NCBI RefSeq assembly: GCF_014201675.1
Contig: NZ_JACHEZ010000003.1
Coordinates: forward strand, 1-64,000
From: Oceanithermus desulfurans
GTDB lineage: Bacteria > Deinococcota > Deinococci > Deinococcales > Marinithermaceae
Reading direction: 5' to 3'
DNA: 64,000 bases
Positions within the stretch are counted from its first letter, which is position 1. Each line of letters opens with the position of its first letter. Made by a program: the position numbers and the translations under genes. Shown piece after piece: positions 24,298-33,138 of this stretch. The notes beneath the pieces were generated by a model. It searched no databases. It had not been told where the DNA came from and saw nothing but the letters and a program-made list of their open reading frames with translations.

Positions 24298-25091
24298 CCA
24301 CGTTCTACGGCCTTCCCGGAGCCGAAGCCTTCTGGCACTGGACGACGCTGGTGCACTTCCTCCTCGTCGCCCTCGCCGGGGGTACGGCCTTCTACACCGC
24401 GGTCCTGGGGATCCGGCGCCCGGACGCCGTACGCGGCCTCGCCTGGCTGGCGCTGGCTTTCATCGTCCTCGACCTCTTCATGCTCTGGGCCGAGTCGCCT
24501 GCGCGCTTCCGCTTCAGCCACGTCTGGCTCTTCTTGAGCTTCGAACCCGCCTCGGCGATCTGGTGGGGCGCGTGGGGGCTGGCGACGAGCGCGCTGATGC
24601 TTTTGCTGCTCGCGCTGGGGCTGGGGCCGGCGCGCCTCTGGGCGGGCCTGCTCGCCCTCAGCAGCGCCGTCGTGCTTGCCTACCCGGGCTACGCCCTGGC
24701 CGCGAACGCGGCGCGCCCTTTGTGGGACCACCTGCTCCTCGCCTTCTTCCCCGCGAGCGGGCTGCTGCTGGCGCTGGCCGTGCTCGTCTGGCTGCGGCCG
24801 GCGGAGGAGGCCGCGCCGTGGCTGCAGGTTGCGGCGCTGGCGAGCCTGGCCCTCGCCGCCCTCTACCCCGTGGCCCTGGCCAGCGGCGGCGCCGACGCGC
24901 GGCTGGCCTTCGTGCTGTGGCTGCGCGGCTGGGGCTGGTTCCTGCTGGGCAGCGGGCTCCTCTTCCTGGCCGCCTTCCTGGCGCGGCGCGCCCCGGCGCT
25001 CGCGGGGGCGTGCGCGCTCGCGGGCGCCTTCGTGCTGCGCAGCTGGATCGTGGAGCAGGGCCAGCACTCGCTGTTCGTCCACGGCTTCTAG
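24294..25091 (+). CDS. psrC: NrfD/PsrC-family membrane subunit
   Basis: A 265-residue integral membrane quinol-oxidising subunit with about eight hydrophobic segments, matching the PsrC/NrfD family and the length of the Thermus PsrC. It should anchor PsrAB at the periplasmic face and pass electrons from menaquinol. ATG 24294 is chosen because it overlaps the psrB stop (ATGA) and begins MTTFYGLP; the reading frame is open further upstream inside psrB. Confidence 0.9.
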   Translation: MTTFYGLPGAEAFWHWTTLVHFLLVALAGGTAFYTAVLGIRRPDAVRGLAWLALAFIVLDLFMLWAESPARFRFSHVWLFLSFEPASAIWWGAWGLATSALMLLLLALGLGPARLWAGLLALSSAVVLAYPGYALAANAARPLWDHLLLAFFPASGLLLALAVLVWLRPAEEAAPWLQVAALASLALAALYPVALASGGADARLAFVLWLRGWGWFLLGSGLLFLAAFLARRAPALAGACALAGAFVLRSWIVEQGQHSLFVHGF

Positions 25092-25130
25092 GGGGAGGAA
25101 CCCCCTGAGCAGAATCGCTGGAGGTGAGTC

Positions 25131-25577
25131 ATGAAGAGAGCGGTATGGATCGGCATCATCGGCTTGATCTCGCTGGGCGTCTTCGCGCAGACCCAGGTGG
25201 TCAACACCCAGGCCGCCCAGGTGGTCATGCAGGTCATCAAGGAGGTCAGCACCCAGGGCTGGGGCTTCATCACCCCGGACAAGGCGGCCGACTTCATCGA
25301 CGAGGTAAACCCCTTCATCCTCGACGTGCGCACGCCCAAGGAATGGGACGAGACCGGCGTGATCCCGGGCGCGGTCACGATTCCGCTGACCGAGCTCGAC
25401 CAGCACCTGAGCGAACTGCCCCCGCTCAACAAACCCATCCTGGTCTACTGCAAGGCGGGGGCGCGCGGGCAGTACGCGCTGACCTACCTGAAGGTGCTGG
25501 GCTACAAGAACGTCAAGAACCTCAAGGGCGGCATCACCGCCTGGATCAACGCGGGCTTCGAGGTCGCCAAGAAGTAA
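25131..25577 (+). CDS. Exported single-domain rhodanese
   Basis: A 148-residue sulfurtransferase with a signal peptide (about 1-20, ending at VFAQ) and one rhodanese domain. The active-site loop is CKAGAR, with catalytic Cys107, and the CH2A-like RTPKEW segment lies near 67-72. It follows psrC by 39 bp behind a GGAGGTGA Shine-Dalgarno site. In the periplasm it could carry sulfane sulfur from polysulfide to PsrA, like the Sud protein of Wolinella; this role is inferred from context. Confidence 0.88.
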   Translation: MKRAVWIGIIGLISLGVFAQTQVVNTQAAQVVMQVIKEVSTQGWGFITPDKAADFIDEVNPFILDVRTPKEWDETGVIPGAVTIPLTELDQHLSELPPLNKPILVYCKAGARGQYALTYLKVLGYKNVKNLKGGITAWINAGFEVAKK

Positions 25578-25597
25578 CGGCCGCGGCCTTCCCTACC

Positions 25598-26005
25598 CTA
25601 GCCCGCCGCTTCGCGCGGCGGGCGGTTTTCGCCTGCGCCCGCCCACTCGACGGCCTCCCGGCCGCCGTCGAAGCGCAGCAGCGCGGCCAGCCGGGCGCGC
25701 GAGTAGACCCGGTGCGGGCGCTCGGGGATGAAGGTGGTGACGATGTCGACCCAGCGGGGCTTGGCGTACTCGAGCACCACGTGCAGCGGCAGCTTGACGC
25801 GGCCTCCGAAGACCATGTACCCCAGCACCAGCATGCGCGCGTCCTCGGGATAGACGGCGAGCTCGCGCCCCCAGCGCAGCGCCGTGAGCACGTCGCGCTC
25901 GAGGAAGCCTTCCTGGAGCATGTGCCGGGCGACGTGGGGGCCCAGACGGTAGCGGCCGGCCTCGATGTGCTCGAGCAAGGTGTGCAGCCTGCGGATTTTG
26001 GGCAT
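25598..26005 (-). CDS. DUF4258-like hypothetical protein
   Basis: A 135-residue protein of unknown role. The pattern HVARHMLQEGFLERDV, then HVVLEYAKPRWVDIVTTF, resembles the DUF4258 family of small proteins, some of which are toxin-like; no function is claimed. It lies 21 bp after comF on the same strand with an AGGGGGAGGG ribosome site, so it is probably co-transcribed with comF. The C-terminal 8-9 codons coincide with the psr operon terminator hairpin. Confidence 0.65.
   Translation of the reverse strand: MPKIRRLHTLLEHIEAGRYRLGPHVARHMLQEGFLERDVLTALRWGRELAVYPEDARMLVLGYMVFGGRVKLPLHVVLEYAKPRWVDIVTTFIPERPHRVYSRARLAALLRFDGGREAVEWAGAGENRPPREAAG
25601..25627 (+). terminator. Terminator of the psr operon
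   Basis: A 9-bp stem GCCCGCCGC/GCGGCGGGC (25601-25609 and 25615-25623) with loop TTCGC is followed by GGTTTTC. It overlaps the 3' end of the convergent DUF4258-like gene. Confidence 0.75.
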
Positions 26006-26026
26006 GGCCCTCCCCCTGCCCGCAGT

Positions 26027-26623
26027 TTACCAGTCCCCGTCCTGGCGCGCGGCGATCACCGCGCCGTAGACCGCCTCCGCCCCGCCGGCGCGCAACGCCC
26101 GTTCCACCGCCCGGAAGGTGGCGCCGGTGGTCCAGACGTCGTCGACGAGCAACCAGCGGCGGTGGTCGAGCTCGCGCTGCAGGAAGAAGGTGCCGGCCTT
26201 CATGCGGGCGCGCTCGTCGCGGCGCCGGCGTGTCTGGCTGGGGGTGTAGCGGCGCGCCACCGCGCGCACGAAGGGCAGCCCGAGCCGCTCGGCGATGCGC
26301 CGCCCCAGCAGCTCGGCGGGGTTGTACCCGCGCACCAGCGCCCGCCACCAGGTCGTGGGGACCGCGGTAACGGCGTCGAGCGACCAGCCGGCCTCGCGCA
26401 CCCCTGCGGCGAGGGCGTCGGCCAGGGGAGCGACCAGCCGCCGCCCGCCCTTGAACTTCAGCGCCCGCACCGCCCCGCGCCACTGGCGGTAGCCCCCCAG
26501 ATAGACGAGGTTCTGCCAGCGCCGCGGGTGCAGCTCGGAGCGGCAGCGCCGGCACAGCCCGGGGGCGTCGAGCTCGCCACCGCATACGGGGCAGCGGGCC
26601 CCGAGGACGGCCTCGAACTTCAC
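26027..26623 (-). CDS. comF: ComF-family phosphoribosyltransferase-like protein
   Basis: A 198-residue ComF homologue, associated with DNA uptake during natural transformation. An N-terminal four-cysteine zinc motif (CPVCGG and CRRC, within the first 35 residues) precedes the PRTase-fold domain, with VPTTWWRALVRGYNPAE and the PRPP-binding loop LLVDDVWTTGAT. GTG at 26623 is chosen because GGAGG lies 4 nt upstream and it gives the usual N-terminus; the frame extends 18 codons upstream to a weaker start. Confidence 0.85.
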   Translation of the reverse strand: MKFEAVLGARCPVCGGELDAPGLCRRCRSELHPRRWQNLVYLGGYRQWRGAVRALKFKGGRRLVAPLADALAAGVREAGWSLDAVTAVPTTWWRALVRGYNPAELLGRRIAERLGLPFVRAVARRYTPSQTRRRRDERARMKAGTFFLQRELDHRRWLLVDDVWTTGATFRAVERALRAGGAEAVYGAVIAARQDGDW

Positions 26624-26774
26624 CCCGCCTCCTAGACCCCGCGCTTCCCGGCTCCGTTTCGCGCGCGCCGGCCGCACCCCGTTCGCCTTCCTGGAATACG
26701 CGCGTCACCGCGCGCGGCCAGTATTGGATTCATGCAATAAGTTTAATTGTTTGAACCGCTGCGGGCAAGTCGGC
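26624..26774. promoter_or_regulatory. AT-rich intergenic region between tdh and comF
   Basis: About 150 bp with a markedly AT-rich core (about 26729-26757). It should hold the end of the tdh transcript and the comF promoter, both on the minus strand. TTGCAT and CAATAC on the minus strand are possible but poor promoter elements. No gene is seen. Confidence 0.35.
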
Positions 26775-27812
26775 TCAGCCTTCCGGGTAGAGGACGGCCT
26801 TCACGCCCTCGCCGCGCTCGAGCAGCTCGAAGGCCTCGCGGTAGTCCGCCATCGCGAAGCGGTGCGTGATCAGCGGCTCGAGGTCGACCCGCCCGCTGTA
26901 GATCAGGCCGCTGCCCTGGTACCAGGTCTCGTAGAGCCGGCGGCCGGCGATGCCCACGGCGGTGATGCCGCGCATGACCAGCTCGCCCGCCAGGTCGAAG
27001 CGGATCGGATCGGAGGGAATGCCCAGGATCCGCGCCTCGCCCCCGGGCATCAGCGCCTGCAGCCCCTGGTGGATGGCCTTCTCGTTGCCGGAGAACTCGA
27101 GCAGCACCTCCACCCCCTGGCCGCCGGTAAGCTCGCGCACGATCTCCACCGGGTCTTCCTCGCGCACGTTCACCACCCGGTCGGCGCCCATGCGCCGGGC
27201 GAAGTCGAGGCGGTAGGGCTGCAGGTCGGTGGCCACCACCAGGGTGGCCCCGCTGGCGCGCGCCACCGCGATGGCCATCAGGCCGATGGGGCCCGCGCCG
27301 GTGACCAGAACGGTGCGGCCCTCGACCCCCACGCCCGCGTAGACGGTGTGGACCGCGTTGCCGAAGGGCTCGAGCACCGCGGCGATCTCCCAGGGCAGGT
27401 CGTGCGGGTTGACCCAGGCGTTCTCGGCGGGCACGGTGGCGTACTCGGCGAAGCCGCCGTCGATGTCCACGCCGAGGATGCGGGTGTTCTGGCAGATGTG
27501 CCCCTTGCCGGTGCGGCACTGGTAGCAGGTGTGGCAGACGACGTGGCTCTCCAGGCTTACGTGGTCGCCCACCCGCGGGGTGGTGACCCCGGGACCCACG
27601 GCCTCGACCACGCCGGTGAACTCGTGCCCGGTGATCACCGGCGGCCGTAGTCGGCCCGCGGCCCAGTGGTCCCAGCGCCAGATGTGCAGGTCGGTGCCGC
27701 AGATCGATGCCGCGCGGATCTTGACCAGGATCTCGCCCGGTCCGGGCTCGCGCACGTCCACCTCGCGGAGCGTCAGGCCGGGCGCGGGGGTTTCCTTGAC
27801 GAGGGCTTTCAT
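26775..27812 (-). CDS. tdh: L-threonine 3-dehydrogenase
   Basis: A 345-residue zinc-dependent medium-chain dehydrogenase that oxidises L-threonine to 2-amino-3-ketobutyrate with NAD. Catalytic zinc ligands are in [10 protein letters not shown] (Cys38) and GHEFTG (His-Glu), and the structural zinc site has the cysteine run [15 protein letters not shown]. The Rossmann motif is [13 protein letters not shown] related sorbitol or butanediol dehydrogenase is the main alternative, but the ICGTDLHIW and GHEF-G pattern favours Tdh. Confidence 0.9.
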   Translation of the reverse strand: MKALVKETPAPGLTLREVDVREPGPGEILVKIRAASICGTDLHIWRWDHWAAGRLRPPVITGHEFTGVVEAVGPGVTTPRVGDHVSLESHVVCHTCYQCRTGKGHICQNTRILGVDIDGGFAEYATVPAENAWVNPHDLPWEIAAVLEPFGNAVHTVYAGVGVEGRTVLVTGAGPIGLMAIAVARASGATLVVATDLQPYRLDFARRMGADRVVNVREEDPVEIVRELTGGQGVEVLLEFSGNEKAIHQGLQALMPGGEARILGIPSDPIRFDLAGELVMRGITAVGIAGRRLYETWYQGSGLIYSGRVDLEPLITHRFAMADYREAFELLERGEGVKAVLYPEG

Positions 27813-27821
27813 CCTGGATTC

Positions 27822-27847
27822 AGGCTAACACGCGCGCGCCCTATAAT
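27822..27847. promoter_or_regulatory. Divergent promoters of tdh and yebC
   Basis: On the minus strand TAGCCT (27822-27827) ends 9 nt before the tdh ATG. On the plus strand TATAAT (27842-27847) precedes yebC, whose short leader carries a GAGGTG ribosome site. No clear -35 boxes. Confidence 0.55.
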
Positions 27848-27870
27848 GGGCGTGGAAAACGAGGTGATGC

Positions 27871-28602
27871 ATGGCTGGACATAGCAAGTGGGCCCAGATC
27901 AAACGCAAGAAGGCGGCCAACGACGCCAAGCGCGGCAAGCTGATCACCAAGCACATGCGCGCCATCGCCGCGGCGGCGCGCTCGGGCGGCGGCCCCGACC
28001 CCGCCGGCAACGTGCAGCTGCGTAACGCCATCGAGGCCGCCAAGCGCGACGACGTGCCCGCCGACAACATCGAGCGGTTGCTCGCCAAGCTGCGCGGCGA
28101 GGGCGAAGGGGCCACCCAGTACGAAGAGATCGTCTACGAGGGCTACGCCCCCGGCGGCGTCGCCCTGCTCGTCTTCGCGCTCACCGACAACCGCAACCGC
28201 ACCGCCGGCGAGGTGCGCCACGTCTTCAGCAAGCACGGCGGCTCGCTCGGCGCCAGCGGCGCGGTGGCCTGGCAGTTCGAGCGCAAGGGCCTGATCGTGC
28301 TGCCCGACACCGGCGAGGCGGCCCAGGAGGCCGCCATCGAGGCGGGCGCTTTGGATCTCGAGGAGTCGGACGGGGTGCTCGAGGTCTACACCGATCCCAC
28401 CGAGGTCTACGCGGTGGCGCGCGCCCTCGAGGAGGCCGGTTTCAAGCCCGATGCGGTCGAGATCACGATGATCCCACAGAACACCACGGCGCTGCCCGAA
28501 GAGGAGGCGCAGAAGGTGCTGCGCATGATCGAAGCCCTGGAAGACCTGGACGACGTGCAGAACGTCTACTCGAACCTGGACCTGGAAGGTGTCGTGGCCT
28601 GA
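27871..28602 (+). CDS. yebC: YebC/PmpR-family protein
   Basis: A 243-residue TACO1/YebC protein. Members act as transcription regulators or as translation factors that help ribosomes at proline-rich sequences. The hallmark N-terminus [14 protein letters not shown] and the [12 protein letters not shown]-like segment ([11 protein letters not shown]) are present. It is commonly linked to ruvC, as here: the ruvC GTG follows its stop by 3 bases. Confidence 0.95.
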   Translation: MAGHSKWAQIKRKKAANDAKRGKLITKHMRAIAAAARSGGGPDPAGNVQLRNAIEAAKRDDVPADNIERLLAKLRGEGEGATQYEEIVYEGYAPGGVALLVFALTDNRNRTAGEVRHVFSKHGGSLGASGAVAWQFERKGLIVLPDTGEAAQEAAIEAGALDLEESDGVLEVYTDPTEVYAVARALEEAGFKPDAVEITMIPQNTTALPEEEAQKVLRMIEALEDLDDVQNVYSNLDLEGVVA

Positions 28603-28605
28603 GCC

Positions 28606-29097
28606 GTGGTCGTCCTGGGCATCGATCCCGGCATCAGCAACCTGGGCCTGGGCGTCGTCGAGGGCGACGGGGCCCAGGCCCGCTTCCTGCACGCCGAGCT
28701 GGTGCGCACCCGCCACGGAGACCCGGCGGCGGCGCGGGTGGCCGCGATCTACGAGGCGGTGCGCGCCGCCATCGCCGACCACCGCCCCGAGGCGCTGGCG
28801 GTGGAGGCACAGTTCTTCTACCGCCAGAACGAGCTGGCCTACAAGGTGGGCTGGGCCATGGGCGCGGTCTTCCTGGCCGCGGGGCAGGCGGGGCTCGAGG
28901 TCTTCCAGTACGGGCCCATGGAGGTCAAACGCGCCCTCGTGGGCACCGGACGCGCCGACAAGCGCCAGGTTGCCTTCATGGTGCGGGCGCTGCTCGGTCT
29001 CAAGCAGACGCCCGCGAGCAGCCACGCCGCCGACGCCCTGGCCGTGGCCCTCACCCACCTGGCCCACCTGCGCACCGGGACCACCCCCCGGGTCTAG
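28606..29097 (+). CDS. ruvC: Holliday junction resolvase RuvC
   Basis: A 163-residue endonuclease that cuts Holliday junctions symmetrically. Acidic catalytic residues are visible in LGIDPGISN (Asp7), AVEAQFFYRQNE (Glu near 67) and SSHAADALAVALTH (two Asp region near 140). GTG start lies 3 bases after the yebC stop, so the two are translationally coupled. It forms the RuvABC machinery with the distant ruvA. Confidence 0.96.
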   Translation: MVVLGIDPGISNLGLGVVEGDGAQARFLHAELVRTRHGDPAAARVAAIYEAVRAAIADHRPEALAVEAQFFYRQNELAYKVGWAMGAVFLAAGQAGLEVFQYGPMEVKRALVGTGRADKRQVAFMVRALLGLKQTPASSHAADALAVALTHLAHLRTGTTPRV

Positions 29098-29137
29098 GCC
29101 CCCTCGCCTGGGGGTGTCCGCCGCCGCAACGGCGTTC

Positions 29138-29143
29138 TATGCT
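29138..29143 (+). promoter_or_regulatory. -10 box of the beta-barrel gene
   Basis: TATGCT, about 30 nt before the ATG at 29174; the leader has a GGAGG ribosome site (29163-29167). A CCCCC/GGGGG hairpin (29099-29114) without a T-run lies after ruvC. Confidence 0.5.
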
Positions 29144-29173
29144 GAAGGCGATGCCACTTCACGGAGGACCCTT

Positions 29174-30499
29174 ATGAAGCGACTTCTCTGGACGGGCGCG
29201 GTGCTGGCGGTGCTGGGGCTGGCCTCCGCGCAGGACGTGCGCAGCCTGGGCATGGGCGGGCTTACGCTCCCCGGCCCCGCGGCCGCCGATCTGAACCCCG
29301 CCTACGCCGCGTACCCGGGCGACCGCTTCGGGGCCGGCGGCGGCTTCACCCTGCCCCTGGGGCTCGTCAACCTGGCCCTGCGCCCCAGCGTCAGCCCGGT
29401 CTACTACTTCACCGACCGGGCGGTGTTCAAGGACCGCTTCGACCTGCTCGCCTTCTACGACCAGGCAACCCACCTGGGCGAGTTCGTGCTCAACCCGCCC
29501 GCGAGCCCCGACGAAATCGTCTTCCACGTTAGCGCGGACGGCGTCCAGATCACCGACGGCGCGGGCAACCCCTTCGACCTCGAGCGCTACGCCGCGTCCT
29601 CCGGGACGTCCACGGCCGCGCTGCCGACGCCGCTCTTTCAGTTCAACGTCCCCAGCGGCGTGCCCGGGCTGCGGCTGGCGGCCGGCGCCTTCCTCGACGC
29701 CAGCGGCTTCGGCCTGGAGCCCGACGATCAGCTCCTCGCCGATCTGGCCGCAGGCGCCCTGCAGCCGAGCACCACCTACCGCCTCAGCGCCCGCGGCCGG
29801 GTAAAGGGCGGGGTCACCGCCACCGTGGGCTACGCGACGGCCCTGCCGCGGATCCCCGGCTTCGAGGGCCGCCTCTACCTGGGGACCCAGGTGCAGGGTT
29901 TCTACGGCCTCCTCTACGCCGACGCCGCGGTGACGGCCGAGACGACGACCGACGCCTCCGGCGCCCCCGGACCCGTGGGCTACGCGACGAACACCTTCTA
30001 CCTCTACCCCGGAAGCGGCCAGGGCTTCGGAGTTCAGCTCGACCTCGGCGTCGCCCTCGACTACGCCGAGGGCAGCTACGGCCTGGGGGTGCGGAACCTC
30101 GTCGGGTACCAGCGCTGGAACGGACACCGCCGGGTCACCGACACCGCCGGGAACGTGACCTCCGACGCCCCGGAGACCCTGACGGTCAGCGGCTTCCAGC
30201 CCGACGTCTACGCCAACGCCGCCTACCTGCAGCCGCTCGAGGGGGCGGGCGAGGTGCTGCTGGGGGCCGACCTGGGCTACGCCGGCGGCCGGGTGCGCGG
30301 CCACCTCGGCGCCGAATACCGCGTGGGCATCGTACGCCTCCGCGGCGGCCTCGGCTACGAAGACGGCCTCAAGCTGGGGCTGGGGGCGGGCTTCGCCTTC
30401 GGTCCCGTGCGCACCGACCTGGCCCTCACCCGCCACGCGGCCCCGTTCACCGGGCAGACGGTCTTCGGTCTCGCCGCCAGCCTGGGGCTGTCGTTCTAG
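29174..30499 (+). CDS. Exported beta-barrel-like protein of unknown function
   Basis: A 441-residue protein with a signal peptide (about 1-19, ending LASAQ) and a mature part rich in Gly, Ala, Tyr and alternating hydrophobic residues, typical of an outer-membrane beta-barrel. The start of the mature part, SLGMGGLTLPGPAAADLNPA, resembles the N-terminus of TraF/PorV-like barrels that begin with a Gly-rich plug. It ends LGLSF with a terminal Phe, as outer-membrane barrel proteins often do. It forms a two-gene unit with the following lipoprotein, 9 bp downstream. No specific function can be given. Confidence 0.7.
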   Translation: MKRLLWTGAVLAVLGLASAQDVRSLGMGGLTLPGPAAADLNPAYAAYPGDRFGAGGGFTLPLGLVNLALRPSVSPVYYFTDRAVFKDRFDLLAFYDQATHLGEFVLNPPASPDEIVFHVSADGVQITDGAGNPFDLERYAASSGTSTAALPTPLFQFNVPSGVPGLRLAAGAFLDASGFGLEPDDQLLADLAAGALQPSTTYRLSARGRVKGGVTATVGYATALPRIPGFEGRLYLGTQVQGFYGLLYADAAVTAETTTDASGAPGPVGYATNTFYLYPGSGQGFGVQLDLGVALDYAEGSYGLGVRNLVGYQRWNGHRRVTDTAGNVTSDAPETLTVSGFQPDVYANAAYLQPLEGAGEVLLGADLGYAGGRVRGHLGAEYRVGIVRLRGGLGYEDGLKLGLGAGFAFGPVRTDLALTRHAAPFTGQTVFGLAASLGLSF

Positions 30500-30508
30500 G
30501 AGGTTGTG

Positions 30509-31093
30509 ATGAAACGCCTGTTCCTTTTCTCGCTGCTGCTCCTCGCCCTCGCCGGCTGCAGCGCCCGAACCCTGCTCGTCGCCGACGTGGACGTCCTCTC
30601 GTTCGTCGACGCGGCCGACCTCGAAGGCAACCTGAGCGTACCGGGCAGCGTGCAGGTCTTCGTCCCCGACGCCGACGGCGACCCCCTCACGCCCGACGGC
30701 GGGCAGCTGGTGGACCAGCTGCCGGTGCTGGACGCGCTCGCGGGCTTTGCGGTCCGGGTGACCGTGGAGGTGGAAAACACCGGCGGCGGAGCGCTCCAGG
30801 TCGCCGCCGAGTTCCGGCTCGCGCCCGCGTCCGACAGCGCCGACATCTACGACGGCGTCGAGGACCTGAAGCTGGCCGAGGCCGGGTTCCAGCTGGATCC
30901 CGGCTCGCGCCGCACGATCACCCTGGAGGCCGAGCTCGTCCAGGGCGACGCCGGCATGGATCTGATCACCCAGGACGGCTTCCGGGTGGGCATGAAGATC
31001 GCGGCGACCGGAACGAGCAGCGTGCACTACCGGATCACCGGCTTCGACCTGCAGCTCAAGCAGCGCCCCTTCGACCTGATTCCGAACGGCTGA
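30509..31093 (+). CDS. Lipoprotein of unknown function
   Basis: A 194-residue exported lipoprotein with lipobox ALAGC at about residue 17. The mature part is predicted to be mostly beta-strand and ends with FDLQLKQRPFDLIPNG. ATG 30509 is chosen rather than GTG 30506 because AGGAGG then has the better 5-nt spacing. It follows the beta-barrel gene closely and a GC hairpin follows it, so the pair is a small cell-envelope operon. I do not recognise the family. Confidence 0.75.
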   Translation: MKRLFLFSLLLLALAGCSARTLLVADVDVLSFVDAADLEGNLSVPGSVQVFVPDADGDPLTPDGGQLVDQLPVLDALAGFAVRVTVEVENTGGGALQVAAEFRLAPASDSADIYDGVEDLKLAEAGFQLDPGSRRTITLEAELVQGDAGMDLITQDGFRVGMKIAATGTSSVHYRITGFDLQLKQRPFDLIPNG

Positions 31094-31097
31094 GCGT

Positions 31098-31130
31098 GCC
31101 CCCGGCCCTTGCACCGCACCCACCGGGGGC
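31098..31130 (+). terminator. Hairpin after the lipoprotein gene
   Basis: GCCCCCGG (31098-31105) pairs with CCGGGGGC (31123-31130), loop 17 nt, then TTAGACTT. The T-run is weak and is shared with the potA -10 box. Confidence 0.5.
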
Positions 31131-31131
31131 T

Positions 31132-31137
31132 TAGACT
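31132..31137 (+). promoter_or_regulatory. -10 box of the potABCD operon
   Basis: TAGACT lies one base after the preceding hairpin and about 23 nt before the potA TTG start; the leader has GGAGGGGG. Confidence 0.5.
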
Positions 31138-31160
31138 TCCAGTGCGGAGGGGGCTGAGAG

Positions 31161-32276
31161 TTGGAGCAGCGGAAACTCTTTAAAGGCAAACGCACGCGCA
31201 CCCCGGGTGGCGAAACCATCGTCCGTCTTTCCGGGGTGCGCAAACGTTTCGACCGCCACACCACCGCGCTCGACGGTGTGGACCTCGAGGTCCGCGCCGG
31301 CGAGTTCTTCAGCCTCCTGGGACCCTCGGGCTGCGGCAAGACGACGCTGCTGCGCATCCTTGCGGGGTTCGAAGAACCCGACCGGGGCCGCGTCGAGATC
31401 GCCGGGAGCAGCATGCAGGGCGTCCCCCCGTACCGCCGGCCGGTCAACCTGGTCTTCCAGAACTACGCCCTCTTCCCGCACATGAACGTCTTCGACAACA
31501 TCGCCTTCGGCCTGCGCATGAAACGGCTTCCCGACGCCGAGGTGCGCGCGCGGGTGGGCTGGGCGCTGGAGCTGGTCGACATCGCCGAGCTCGAGCGCCG
31601 CCGGCCCCACGAGCTCTCCGGCGGTCAGAAGCAGCGGGTCGCGCTCGCGCGCGCCCTGGTCAACGAACCCGAGGTGCTGCTCCTCGACGAACCCCTGGGT
31701 GCGCTCGACTACAAGCTGCGCAAGCAGCTGCAGGTCGAGCTGATGAACCTGCAGGAGGAGCTGGGGCTCACCTTCATCTACGTCACCCACGACCAGGAAG
31801 AGGCGCTGGTGATGTCGGACCGCATCGCGGTGATGCGCGCCGGCCGCGTCGAGCAGCTCGGTCTGCCGGAGGCGCTGTACGAGCGCCCGGCCAGCCGTTT
31901 CGTCGCCCAGTTCCTGGGAACCTCCAACCTCATCCCCGCCCACGCGGTGGACCGGCGCCAGGTGGAGACCCCGCTGGGGCCGCTACGCGTCGCCGAGGAG
32001 CTGGAGGCGGGGCGGCGGTACACCCTCTCGATCCGCCCGGAGAAGGTGCGGCTCAGCCGCCGTGCCCAACCGGGGCCGAACCGCATCGAGGCGCGCGTCG
32101 ACGACATCATCTACACAGGCGCCGAGAACCAGTACCTGCTTGACGCCGGAGGCTTCGAGCTGGTCGCCTACACCCTCAACTCGGACATCCAGGAACCCGG
32201 TTACGAAGAGTTCGACTACGACGAGCGCATCGCCGTCCACCTGCCCGAGGAGAACCTGGTCGTCATCCATGAATAA
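31161..32276 (+). CDS. potA: Spermidine/putrescine ABC transporter ATPase PotA
   Basis: A 371-residue ABC ATPase energising polyamine import. Walker A is GPSGCGKTT, Q-loop NLVFQNYALFPHM, signature LSGGQKQR, Walker B LLLDEPLGALD, and H-loop YVTHDQEEA; the C-terminal TOBE domain (about 280-370) is the regulatory part typical of PotA. The start is TTG behind GGAGG, since no other start fits the -10 box. It overlaps potB by 8 bases. Family members also import other cationic substrates, but the A-B-C-D set supports polyamines. Confidence 0.9.
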   Translation: MEQRKLFKGKRTRTPGGETIVRLSGVRKRFDRHTTALDGVDLEVRAGEFFSLLGPSGCGKTTLLRILAGFEEPDRGRVEIAGSSMQGVPPYRRPVNLVFQNYALFPHMNVFDNIAFGLRMKRLPDAEVRARVGWALELVDIAELERRRPHELSGGQKQRVALARALVNEPEVLLLDEPLGALDYKLRKQLQVELMNLQEELGLTFIYVTHDQEEALVMSDRIAVMRAGRVEQLGLPEALYERPASRFVAQFLGTSNLIPAHAVDRRQVETPLGPLRVAEELEAGRRYTLSIRPEKVRLSRRAQPGPNRIEARVDDIIYTGAENQYLLDAGGFELVAYTLNSDIQEPGYEEFDYDERIAVHLPEENLVVIHE

Positions 32277-33138
32277 GCCGAACCGCTGGACGCGCCTCCT
32301 GCCCACCCTGGGGCCGGGCACGGTCTGGTTGCTCGTCTTCACCCTGGTGCCGACGCTGCTGATCTTCTACACCTCGTTCTTGCAGCGAGATCCCCACGGC
32401 TGGCTCAGCGGGCCGCTGACCCTCGAGAACTACCGTCGCTTCTTCGGCCTCGGGCCGGACGGCATCGACCCGCTCTACCTGGAGATCCTGGGGCGCAGCC
32501 TGCTCCTGGGCTTGGTGACCACCGTGGCCACGGTGGTGATCGGCTACCCCTTCGCCTTCTTCATCGCCGGCAGTCCCCGGAAGAACCTGCTGCTGTTGCT
32601 GGTGGTGCTGCCCTTTTGGACCAACTTCCTCATCCGCGTCTACGCCTGGATCGTGATCTTCCAGCGCAAAGGGGTGCTCAACGCGCTGCTCGGACACTTC
32701 GGCCTCGACCCGCTGCTGCTCTACCCCAGCTGGACCGCGGTCTACGTGGGGACGATCTACACCTACCTGCCCTTCCTGATCCTGCCGCTCTACGCCTCGG
32801 TGGAGAAGATCGACTGGACCTTGCTCGAAGCGGCCCACGACCTGGGGGCCGGCAGGCTCCGGGGCTTCTGGCACGCCGTCTTTCCCCAGACGCTGCCCGG
32901 TCTGATCGCGGGTGTCCTGCTCGTCTTCATCCCCGCGGTCGGCACCTTCGTCATCTCCGACCTGCTCGGCGCGGGCAAGGCGATCCTCGTGGGCAACGTA
33001 ATCCAGCAGCAGTTCGGGGCCTCGCGCGACTGGGCCTTCGGCTCGGCCGCGGCCTTCGTGCTGATGGCCGTGGTGCTCACGGGGCTCTGGCTCTACGCCC
33101 GCTGGGCGGGGGAGCGCAGCATGGAGGAGCTGGTATGA
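32269..33138 (+). CDS. potB: Polyamine ABC transporter permease PotB
   Basis: A 289-residue inner-membrane permease with about six transmembrane helices and the ATPase-contacting EAA loop LEAAHDLGAGRLRGFWHAVFP (about residues 185-205). ATG 32269 overlaps the potA 3' end by 8 bases, and the stop overlaps potC as ATGA. Forms the channel with PotC. Confidence 0.9.
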   Translation: MNKPNRWTRLLPTLGPGTVWLLVFTLVPTLLIFYTSFLQRDPHGWLSGPLTLENYRRFFGLGPDGIDPLYLEILGRSLLLGLVTTVATVVIGYPFAFFIAGSPRKNLLLLLVVLPFWTNFLIRVYAWIVIFQRKGVLNALLGHFGLDPLLLYPSWTAVYVGTIYTYLPFLILPLYASVEKIDWTLLEAAHDLGAGRLRGFWHAVFPQTLPGLIAGVLLVFIPAVGTFVISDLLGAGKAILVGNVIQQQFGASRDWAFGSAAAFVLMAVVLTGLWLYARWAGERSMEELV

